Shown piece by piece: positions 1 through 5,112 of a stretch of 5,724 nt of DNA (positions are counted from its first letter, which is position 1; each line of letters begins with the position of its first letter). The DNA comes from Acidobacteriota bacterium (GTDB taxonomy: Bacteria; Acidobacteriota; Blastocatellia; Pyrinomonadales; Pyrinomonadaceae). The stretch covers positions 1-5,724 of the forward strand of contig JACCVS010000082.1 of NCBI GenBank assembly GCA_013698055.1. Reading direction: 5' to 3'. The notes under the pieces are model-generated. The model was not told where the DNA came from. It was given only the letters and a program-made list of their open reading frames with translations, and did not search any database. The translations under genes and the position numbers were made by a program.

Positions 1-1196
1 AATTGCGTGCGCTCAGGGATTCTCAAACCATCTTCGTGCTCCTCAACCTCTAAGCCCATCGCGCGCAGGTTCTCGATTATCGCGCGCAGGCGGTCGGATT
101 CTTTAACGCGCAACTCCGCCGCATCACGAATCTCAAAGCCCCCCAGCACTTGCGAGCCGAGAACTGCCAGCACAGGCAACTCATCAATCAACTGTGGAAT
201 GAGCGTCCCGCGCAGAACGTTTGACTCTCCCGGCTCAAGCGGTGCTAGGCCGGGGCCGCCCCTGACGCTCAAATCTCCTAACGGCTCATCAAAATCCTCC
301 ATCGCTCCTCTCCACTCATCGTCGCTGCGCTGCAACGAATCAACACGCACGTCAACACCCAGCGGGCGAAGCACGGAAAGCAGGCGCGTGCGCGTCGGGT
401 TGAGGCCGACCTGATTGATGCTCAACTTAGAATTGGGCAGCAACGCGGCGGCAGCGATGAAGAACGCTGCCGAAGAGATGTCGCCAGGAACAGCGCCGTC
501 ACGAGCTTTGAATTGCGTGCGACCTTCAATCGAAATCGCTTCTCTCGGGTGGATTCCGCCATCCTGAATCGCACGGTTTTCGATTGTGACGCCGAGCCAG
601 CGCAGCAGGCATTCCGTGTGATCACGCGTCGCGCCCTTCGTTTCAATTACCTCGGTGCGACCCTCTATGCCCAGACTCGCGAGCAGGATGGAAGATTTCA
701 CCTGCGCGCTCTCCACAGGCATAACGTAGCTGATCGCTTTAAGATTTCGGTTGCCGGTGATATGCAAAGGCGCTCGGCCATCTTCAGAGGTGATGCGCGC
801 GCCCATCATCTCAAGCGGCTCGATGATTCTCCTCATCGGGCGCGAGCGCAAAGACTCATCGCCCGTCAGAATCGAAACGAAATCCTGCCCGGCCAGCACG
901 CCCGCCAGCATCCGCATCGTCGAGCCGCTGTTGCCGCAGTCGAGCGGCTCAACGGGTGCGCGCAATCCATCAAGACCAACGCCTTCGATGACCACGCTCG
1001 TCCCCTCACGCTCAACATGGACGCCGAGTTGACCAAGGCAATCGAGCGTTCGGGCGCAATCTTCGCTCGTCGAAAAGTTCTCGATTCGCGCCTCCCCACG
1101 CGCCAGCGCGGAAACAATCGCGGCGCGGTGGGAAATAGATTTGTCACCGGGCAAATGAAGACTCCCGTGTATTCTTCGGGCAGGTCTGATTCTCAT
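1..1196 (-). CDS. aroA: 3-phosphoshikimate 1-carboxyvinyltransferase (EPSP synthase), 3' end cut by window edge
   Basis: This cytoplasmic shikimate-pathway enzyme transfers the enolpyruvyl group of PEP to shikimate-3-phosphate, giving EPSP and phosphate. I read 398 codons from the ATG at 1196 to the left edge without a stop. The family is usually ~430 residues, so about 30 C-terminal residues lie outside the window. Visible motifs are LPGDKSISHR (residues 15-24; K19, S20 and R24 match the substrate-binding K22/S23/R27 of E. coli), CGNSGSTMR (87-95), SAQVKSS (163-169), VPGDISSAA (237-245), IDELP with D338 at the catalytic aspartate position, and RVKESDRL (363-370). GDKSISHR rather than GSKSVSNR points to the class II branch. 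The start MRIRPARRIHGSLHLPGDKS fits the family N-terminus well. There is no clear Shine-Dalgarno, and a TATATG box lies only 8 nt upstream of the ATG. The gene is divergent from the kinase gene. Long plus-strand reading frames over it are antisense shadows. Confidence 0.97.
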   Translation of the reverse strand, partial: MRIRPARRIHGSLHLPGDKSISHRAAIVSALARGEARIENFSTSEDCARTLDCLGQLGVHVEREGTSVVIEGVGLDGLRAPVEPLDCGNSGSTMRMLAGVLAGQDFVSILTGDESLRSRPMRRIIEPLEMMGARITSEDGRAPLHITGNRNLKAISYVMPVESAQVKSSILLASLGIEGRTEVIETKGATRDHTECLLRWLGVTIENRAIQDGGIHPREAISIEGRTQFKARDGAVPGDISSAAFFIAAAALLPNSKLSINQVGLNPTRTRLLSVLRPLGVDVRVDSLQRSDDEWRGAMEDFDEPLGDLSVRGGPGLAPLEPGESNVLRGTLIPQLIDELPVLAVLGSQVLGGFEIRDAAELRVKESDRLRAIIENLRAMGLEVEEHEDGLRIPERTQ

Positions 1197-1212
1197 GCGG
1201 CAATCATATAAC

Positions 1213-1300
1213 GCAGGAGACAGGAGACAGAAGGCAGAATGAAAGGATGACAACCGCGGTAACAGATTTTCTTTTCTTCTGACTTCTGACTTCTGCTTTT
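1213..1300. repeat. Heptamer-repeat inverted element A
   Basis: Left arm 1214-1241 is four 7-nt units: CAGGAGA, CAGGAGA, CAGAAGG, CAGAATG. Right arm ~1274-1300 carries the same unit inverted (ACTTCTG twice plus a degenerate copy) and ends in CTGCTTTT. The arms can fold back on each other imperfectly, with an apex around 1246-1270. The element fills much of the aroA/kinase divergent gap. It uses the same core heptamer (CAGAAG/CAGGAG) as element D. What is seen is the repeat structure; any function is unknown. Confidence 0.85.
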
Positions 1301-1301
1301 C

Positions 1302-1330
1302 TTGACATGCGCTTGCCGGGCGTGTTACAC
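1302..1330 (+). promoter_or_regulatory. Possible sigma70-type promoter for the kinase gene
   Basis: TTGACA at 1302-1307 is a perfect -35 hexamer and begins directly after the terminal T-run of element A. A 17-nt spacer leads to TTACAC (1325-1330), a poor -10 match. The hexamer TGTTAC (1323-1328) matches slightly better, but at 15 nt spacing. The -10 region contains a small dyad, GTGT-T-ACAC (1322-1330), which might be an operator or chance. Position ~75 bp before the TTG start is sensible. The weak -10 keeps confidence low. Confidence 0.35.
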
Positions 1331-1390
1331 CGTCAAGTCTTCCGGTTAGTTTTCGAATCCTGCATCAGCAGCCGTATCCGGGCGGTTTTG

Positions 1391-1397
1391 GGAAAGG
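1391..1397 (+). promoter_or_regulatory. Shine-Dalgarno that decides the TTG start of the kinase gene
   Basis: GGAAAGG at 1391-1397 lies 9 nt before TTG at 1407. No ATG or GTG in this frame offers a better start, and the product begins at the normal place for the HATPase_c_2 fold. Confidence 0.7.
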
Positions 1398-1406
1398 CTA
1401 CGCTCA

Positions 1407-1820
1407 TTGACCGAGGAGCTGACTGAACTCGTATTGCCGAGCCGCATAGAGGCCATCAACGAGGCTGCCTCAGCCGCCGCAGAGTTCGTCAAGCGTTCGG
1501 GGCTGGATGAGGACGCTGCTTACGGAGTTGACATGGCTGTCCGCGAGGCCGTGACCAACGCCGTGATGCACGGCAATCGTCAGGATGAGGCAAAAACGGT
1601 TGAGGTCAGTCTTAAAAGTTTACCGGGCGCGATTGAGATCACGGTGCGCGATCAGGGAAAAGGGTTTGATACGGAAAGCGTTCCTGACCCGACCGACCCG
1701 CAGAACCTTTTGAAAACCAGCGGGCGGGGCATTCTGTTCATCCGCACTTTCATGGACGAGGTTGAATGGTCGCGTCACCCGCAAGGCGGCACAGTGATAC
1801 GGATGACGAAGAAGAAATGA
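1407..1820 (+). CDS. Anti-sigma-factor-type serine kinase, ATP-binding (SpoIIAB/RsbW-like, HATPase_c_2)
   Basis: A 137-residue single-domain GHKL ATPase of the SpoIIAB/RsbW type. Known members bind and hold a sigma factor or other target, and phosphorylate a STAS antagonist to switch partners. The Bergerat ATP site is visible in order: the N box with E47, N51 and HGN (55-57) within VREAVTNAVMHGN; the G1 box DQGKGFD (82-88); and the G2 box GRGILFIR (106-113). There is no transmembrane segment, so it is a cytoplasmic protein of usual family length. It starts with TTG behind GGAAAGG. It lies 102 bp upstream of the STAS gene on the same strand, the expected kinase/substrate pairing, though the gap holds repeat element B. 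Which sigma factor or other target it controls cannot be told here. Family assignment is firm; the specific role is inferred. Confidence 0.94.
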   Translation: MTEELTELVLPSRIEAINEAASAAAEFVKRSGLDEDAAYGVDMAVREAVTNAVMHGNRQDEAKTVEVSLKSLPGAIEITVRDQGKGFDTESVPDPTDPQNLLKTSGRGILFIRTFMDEVEWSRHPQGGTVIRMTKKK

Positions 1821-1823
1821 TGA

Positions 1824-1900
1824 AGTAATCAGCAATCAGCCGTCAGCATTCAGTCTCTGAATTCAATCGGAAGCTGACTGCTGAGAGCTGATTACTGAAT
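1824..1900. repeat. Heptamer-repeat inverted element B
   Basis: Left arm 1827-1854: AATCAGC, AATCAGC, CGTCAGC, ATTCAGT. Right arm 1873-1900: GCTGACT, GCTGAGA, GCTGATT, ACTGAAT, the same unit inverted. The best fold pairs AGTAATCAGC (1824-1833) perfectly with 1887-1896, then continues for two more heptamers with three mismatches. The loop holds its own perfect hairpin, ATTCAG (1848-1853) against CTGAAT (1857-1862). It fills most of the kinase/STAS gap. Confidence 0.88.
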
Positions 1901-1908
1901 GCTTATTT

Positions 1909-1914
1909 AAGGAG
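1909..1914 (+). promoter_or_regulatory. Strong Shine-Dalgarno of the STAS gene
   Basis: AAGGAG at 1909-1914 sits 8 nt before ATG at 1923. It contrasts with the two downstream genes, which have no recognisable site. It suggests efficient independent translation of the STAS protein despite the hairpin just upstream. Confidence 0.85.
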
Positions 1915-1922
1915 ATTCTGCA

Positions 1923-2309
1923 ATGGCTGAACTTAGTATCAAAGAGCGTCAGGCTGGTGACATCACAGTCCTCGACATGGACGGCAAGATAACTATCGGT
2001 GAAGGCTCGGTTGCGCTTCGCACTACCATCAGGCGACTGCTGGAAGAGGGTAAGAAGAAGATTCTCTTGAATCTCAGAGGCGTCGGCTACATTGATTCGA
2101 GCGGCATCGGCGAGCTGGTTTCGAGCTTTACGGCAATCACCAAAGAGCCGGGCGGCGAGCTTAAGCTCCTCAATCTGACGCAGAAACTACAAGACCTCTT
2201 AGGCATCACCAAGCTCCTGACTGTCTTCGACGTTTTCGATGTCGAAGCCGATGCGCTCAGCGACTTCAAAAGCGGTGACGCAAATAGCGCTGGCGGGCAA
2301 ACACAGTGA
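1923..2309 (+). CDS. STAS-domain anti-sigma factor antagonist (SpoIIAA/RsbV-like)
   Basis: A 128-residue cytoplasmic protein. In known systems the unphosphorylated STAS antagonist binds the kinase and frees its target; phosphorylation of one serine ends the interaction and a PP2C phosphatase restores it. The diagnostic YIDSSGIGELV motif is at residues 56-66. By alignment with B. subtilis SpoIIAA (Ser58 in DSSG), Ser59 is the likely phosphosite. Other fold landmarks are VLDMDGKITIGEG (16-28), KKILLNLRGV (45-54) and the C-terminal LLTVFDVF (98-105). The last ~12 residues (SGDANSAGGQTQ) are a low-complexity tail beyond the domain. Start choice rests on AAGGAG 8 nt upstream. The stop codon TGA (2307-2309) lies inside the first unit of repeat element C. 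Pairing with the upstream kinase is strong context; no phosphatase gene is in view. Confidence 0.95.
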   Translation: MAELSIKERQAGDITVLDMDGKITIGEGSVALRTTIRRLLEEGKKKILLNLRGVGYIDSSGIGELVSSFTAITKEPGGELKLLNLTQKLQDLLGITKLLTVFDVFDVEADALSDFKSGDANSAGGQTQ

Positions 2310-2387
2310 CAAGTTAAGAGTGACGAGTGACAAGTTAAAGGCTTGTCTTTGCTCGTCACTTGTCACTCATCACTCGTCACTGCTTTA
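2306..2387. repeat. Heptamer-repeat inverted element C
   Basis: Left arm 2306-2340: GTGACAA, GTTAAGA, GTGACGA, GTGACAA, GTTAAAG. Right arm 2353-2380: TCGTCAC, TTGTCAC, TCATCAC, TCGTCAC, the inverted unit, followed by CTGCTTTA (2380-2387). The apex can form ACAAG (2330-2334) against CTTGT (2342-2346). The element runs from the STAS stop codon to 2 nt before the DUF2062 start, so it fills the whole intergenic space. Confidence 0.9.
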
Positions 2388-2389
2388 AG

Positions 2390-2902
2390 ATGTTGCGCTC
2401 TACAATTCGCCGTCTGCTCGCGATTGATGATCCGCCGGAGCGGACGGCGCTTGCCTTTTCCATCGGCATCTTCATCGCCTTCTCGCCTTTTCTCGGCCTG
2501 CACACTATCGCGGCAACCGCTCTCGCCTTCGCGTTCCGTTTCAACAAAATTGCCATCTACGCGGGGACGTTCGTCAATAATCCGTTTTTGACGCTCGTGC
2601 CGATTATTCTGGCTTCTTACGCCGTCGGCGCGCTCCTGCTGGGCAGGCCGCTTGGATTGCCGCCGGAAAGCATGGAGATTTTACGCAGCCCGCACCTGTT
2701 GACGGGCGAGTGGTGGGGCAAACTCTTTCAGAGCAGCGGCAACGTGCTCCTGCCTTTCTTCATCGGAGGGATGTTGCTCTCCATCGTTTGTTCGATCATC
2801 GCTTATCCATTAACATTACGTTTCCTGAGAGCCAGAAAAAGCAGAATCCAGAAGTCAGTGGAAAAGCAGAATCCAGAACCCAGAATTCAGGAGTCAGAAT
2901 GA
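2390..2902 (+). CDS. DUF2062 domain inner-membrane protein
   Basis: A 170-residue integral membrane protein with a DUF2062 domain. The family is widespread in bacteria and its biochemical role is not established. The domain core is visible: DDPPERTALAFSIGIFIAFS (13-32) with PFLGLHT (33-39), NKIAIYAGTFVNNP (52-65), and three likely hydrophobic spans at about 19-49, 64-85 and 119-142. I start at ATG 2390 because the family normally begins just before the basic R-R-L-L/DDPPER segment. The longer reading frame from TTG 2360 would translate the right arm of repeat C. No Shine-Dalgarno precedes either start. The last 20 residues (151-170, polar, Q/E/S/K/R-rich) are encoded entirely by the first part of repeat element D, so the native C-terminus was probably near residue 150. 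It is on the same strand as the kinase/STAS pair, 80 bp downstream; a functional link is not shown. Confidence 0.9.
   Translation: MLRSTIRRLLAIDDPPERTALAFSIGIFIAFSPFLGLHTIAATALAFAFRFNKIAIYAGTFVNNPFLTLVPIILASYAVGALLLGRPLGLPPESMEILRSPHLLTGEWWGKLFQSSGNVLLPFFIGGMLLSIVCSIIAYPLTLRFLRARKSRIQKSVEKQNPEPRIQESE
2841..2900 (+). repeat. Heptamer direct-repeat array D1 inside the 3' end of the DUF2062 gene
   Basis: Units are GCAGAAT, CCAGAAG, TCAGTGG (2841-2861), an AAAA spacer, then GCAGAAT, CCAGAAC, CCAGAAT, TCAGGAG, TCAGAAT (2866-2900). The two subarrays each begin with AAAAGCAGAATCCAGAA, so they look like two copies of a left arm. The array is translated and supplies the stop-proximal codons. It has no separate inverted partner; it shares the single right arm of D2. 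Confidence 0.88.
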
Positions 2903-2905
2903 GGT

Positions 2906-3009
2906 AAAGCAGGAGTCAGGAGTCAGAATCCAGAAGTCAGAATAAGAACAAAAGCGGCTTCCGCCTTATTATTCTGGATTCTGACTCCTGGATTCTGACT
3001 TCTGCTTTT
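2906..3009. repeat. Heptamer-repeat inverted element D2 with GC-rich apex
   Basis: Left arm 2909-2943: GCAGGAG, TCAGGAG, TCAGAAT, CCAGAAG, TCAGAAT. Right arm 2971-3005: ATTCTGG, ATTCTGA, CTCCTGG, ATTCTGA, CTTCTGC, then TTTT. The centre pairs AATAAG (2941-2946) with CTTATT (2965-2970) and GCGG (2954-2957) with CCGC (2961-2964) around a CTT loop. Outer ends AAAGCAG and CTGCTTTT are complementary. The right arm ends 10 nt before the next start codon. Confidence 0.92.
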
Positions 3010-3019
3010 AGTTCGCTTT

Positions 3020-4909
3020 ATGAAAAAACCTTATCTCGTATTACTTGCATTGATGCTTTTCGGAAGCATCGTCTACGCGCAGAATAAACCGTCGCCAACT
3101 CCTGCTCCTCAGCGTCCCGTTCAACAGACCGGACAGCCGCAGCAGCAGGCGCAAGCGCCTCGACAGGCGAGCATGGATTTATTGGAGTACGGCGTGCAGA
3201 TCAAGCCTGAGCCGCGCCTCTTGGTGATCATGGCGGCTCTGGACGCGGCGGGTTTTGACCCGACGCCGAAAGGTGAGGAGCCATCCGTCTTTCGCGCTCA
3301 ACTAAGACGTGATCTCGCGAATTTAGACACAGATTTGCGCCAGCGCTTAAACAGTTTCTTTGAACGTAACAAATTGCGCGCCGTCGAGGGCCGCGAGCCG
3401 ACTGCTGCCGAGCAAGCCGCGCGCTATGTCACGCTGGCTTATGCGATTGGGTCTGCGCCCGGTTTTGAAGAACCTGCGCGCGCGCTCGATCTCCCGGCGG
3501 GACTACTGGAGGTGCTTGATTTCGCGACGCTCGTGCGCGAATTCTATCGCAAGTCCGGCATTGACGAGCGAATGCCATCTTATCTCAGAGCATATCAAGC
3601 GGAAGGCGACCGCCTGCGCCGCTCGACTGCCGCCACCGTTTACGGCGTCGCCTCCTATCTGCACACGCGGCCAATCACGACGACGATAGAACGGGTTGCC
3701 GCAAAACCGCCTGCGGGGGACAAGCGGAAAAAGGATGCGCCGGTTATCTATACGACGCGCGAGCACGACCGGCGCTTCTTCGTCGTGCCTGATCTGCTGG
3801 CTGCTCCGGGCACAATCAACTTCCGCGTTATCGCGGATGACTATTACGTGATTGTGCCGTTTTGCGAGGAGACGAAGCGTTTCTGTTACGGGCGCGACAA
3901 TAATCCGGCTTCGCCCGATGTGCGCCGCGCTTACATTCAATATGTCGTTGATCCGCTCGTCGTGCGCTTTAACCGCGACATCAGCGCGCGCAAGGAACAG
4001 CTCAAGCAATTGCTCGATGCGCGCACGGCAGCCGGCGCAAGTGTCTCGCCGGATGTCTTTCTGATGGTCGGACGCTCGCTCGTGACCGCCATAGACGTGC
4101 GCCTCGACGAAGCGACGCGCCTCGAAGCGCTCTCGCGTGAGGCGACAGCGAAACTTGAGAAGAATACTGATACGGCCAAGCGCGCGGAGGTAGTTAAGGA
4201 ATTAGAGACCGCGCGCGCCGCCGTGACGGATGAAGCGATTGCCCGGTTGGCAGAAGGTTATGAAAACGGAGCGACGCTCGCCTTCTATTTCGCGGAACAG
4301 TTGCGCGGGGTGGAAGCTTCGGGGTTCGACGTTACTAATTCGCTCGCGGACATGATCTCGTCTTTCGATCCGGCACGCGAGACTCGTCGTCTTGAAGAGG
4401 CGGACGCCGCACGCAAGCGCGCCGTCATTGCGCGTAAGGCGCGGGCGGTGGAAGGAAATAACGCTACGGCAGGCAACTCACTGCCGAATGCCGCTCTCGT
4501 TAAAAAGCTGATCGAAGTTGATGGTCTCCTGAAGTTGAAAAATTACGCAGCGGCTGAAGAACGTCTGCTCGCTCTTCTGCGAGAGTTTCCGGGAGAGTCG
4601 CGCGTCTTCTTCGCGCTCGCGGAAACGGCGAATCTTTCGGCGCGCGACGCAACCGACGAGATGGTGCGCGACCAGAGGCTCAACAAAGCATTCACGAACT
4701 ATCGCAACGCCGTCCGCGAAGCGCCTGCTGATGCTGATCGCTGTCTGCTCGTGCGCGCGCACGAGGCGATGGGACGCATTCTTGAGTTTCTTGATCGGGA
4801 AGCGGAAGCCGTGAAGGAGTTTGACGCCGCCATCGGAATCAATGATCAGACGTGCGGTTCATACAGGGATGCGGTTGAAGCGAAGAAGAGACTCTCGCAG
4901 TCGAAATGA
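3020..4909 (+). CDS. Exported protein of unknown family with TPR-like C-terminus
   Basis: A 629-residue protein I do not recognise. Residues 1-20 are a clear Sec signal peptide (KK, hydrophobic core, VYA|QN cleavage), so it is exported to the periplasm or beyond; there is no lipobox cysteine. Residues 24-50 are a Pro/Gln/Ala-rich linker. Residues 52-330 look globular, with an unusual segment PGTINFRVIADDYYVIVP (263-280) followed by a close cysteine pair, C282 and C289 (FCEETKRFC). Residues ~360-480 are strongly helical, charged and Ala/Arg/Glu-rich, possibly coiled coil. Residues ~490-625 contain helix pairs with TPR-like spacing (LKLKNYAAAEERLLALLREFPG, then AHEAMGRILEFLDREAEAVKEFDAAI, each excerpted from longer runs). 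The start is ATG 3020, supported by the signal peptide; no Shine-Dalgarno is visible, and repeat D2 ends 10 nt upstream. A strong terminator lies 141 bp past the stop. Function unknown. Confidence 0.9.
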   Translation: MKKPYLVLLALMLFGSIVYAQNKPSPTPAPQRPVQQTGQPQQQAQAPRQASMDLLEYGVQIKPEPRLLVIMAALDAAGFDPTPKGEEPSVFRAQLRRDLANLDTDLRQRLNSFFERNKLRAVEGREPTAAEQAARYVTLAYAIGSAPGFEEPARALDLPAGLLEVLDFATLVREFYRKSGIDERMPSYLRAYQAEGDRLRRSTAATVYGVASYLHTRPITTTIERVAAKPPAGDKRKKDAPVIYTTREHDRRFFVVPDLLAAPGTINFRVIADDYYVIVPFCEETKRFCYGRDNNPASPDVRRAYIQYVVDPLVVRFNRDISARKEQLKQLLDARTAAGASVSPDVFLMVGRSLVTAIDVRLDEATRLEALSREATAKLEKNTDTAKRAEVVKELETARAAVTDEAIARLAEGYENGATLAFYFAEQLRGVEASGFDVTNSLADMISSFDPARETRRLEEADAARKRAVIARKARAVEGNNATAGNSLPNAALVKKLIEVDGLLKLKNYAAAEERLLALLREFPGESRVFFALAETANLSARDATDEMVRDQRLNKAFTNYRNAVREAPADADRCLLVRAHEAMGRILEFLDREAEAVKEFDAAIGINDQTCGSYRDAVEAKKRLSQSK

Positions 4910-4953
4910 ATAGAGAAGGAATCTATAGCTAATTGCAATCGCATGAGACCACC

Positions 4954-5013
4954 GTTCAGAGTTCAGCCTTCAGGCTGCTGTCATCCACACATGCTAAAGC
5001 GTGAACTCTAAAC
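4954..5013. repeat. REP-like inverted pair, each arm with its own hairpin
   Basis: Arm 1 (4954-4977) and the reverse complement of arm 2 (4990-5013) agree at 18 of 24 positions, sharing the head GTT(C/T)AGAGTTCA. Each arm ends in a 14-nt hairpin: CAGCCTTCAGGCTG (4964-4977) and CATGCTAAAGCGTG (4990-5003). Four of the six differences between arms fall in two stem pairs and keep pairing (one C-G to G-C swap, one G-C to a T-G wobble). This resembles REP/BIME architecture, in the gap between converging genes. No other feature is seen in 4910-4953. Confidence 0.75.
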
Positions 5014-5050
5014 CGCTCACGCTCTTCCGCAAACGGCTATAACGAACAGG

Positions 5051-5090
5051 AAGAAGGGCGACCCAACTTGAGTCGCCCTTCTTTTATTCT
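5051..5090 (+). terminator. Rho-independent terminator between converging genes
   Basis: A perfect 12-bp stem AAGAAGGGCGAC (5051-5062) pairs with GTCGCCCTTCTT (5072-5083) around a 9-nt loop, followed by TTTTATTCTTT on the plus strand. It ends transcription of the plus-strand gene that stops at 4909. On the minus strand the sequence after the stem is C/T-rich but with fewer Ts, so it may also serve the converging PDZ gene, less strongly. Confidence 0.88.
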
Positions 5091-5112
5091 TTCACCCACA
5101 TGCTTCTTCGGT

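Noticed and set aside
1..521. 11-bp direct repeat AATTGCGTGCG at 1-11 and 511-521
   Set aside because: Both copies lie in aroA and encode the same short run R-T-Q in frame. At this length chance or shared codon use explains it.
513..1211. A 232-residue plus-strand open frame, plus a 135-residue one at 7-414
   Set aside because: Both are antisense to aroA, whose motifs are unmistakable. Their translations are Arg/Ser/His-rich with no domain, as expected for shadow frames in GC-rich DNA.
2360..2389. TTG at 2360 as the start of the DUF2062 gene
   Set aside because: The extra ten residues would be translated from the right arm of repeat C. ATG 2390 gives the normal family N-terminus, and neither start has a Shine-Dalgarno.
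2841..3009. CRISPR array
   Set aside because: The repeat period is 7 nt with no unique spacers, and the units reverse orientation halfway; no cas genes are present.
3503..4009. A 168-residue minus-strand open frame
   Set aside because: It lies wholly inside the exported-protein gene, has no start signal or recognisable domain, and its composition fits an antisense shadow.
4932..4939. Palindrome ATTGCAAT after the exported-protein gene
   Set aside because: Eight bases with no second copy or nearby promoter; likely chance.
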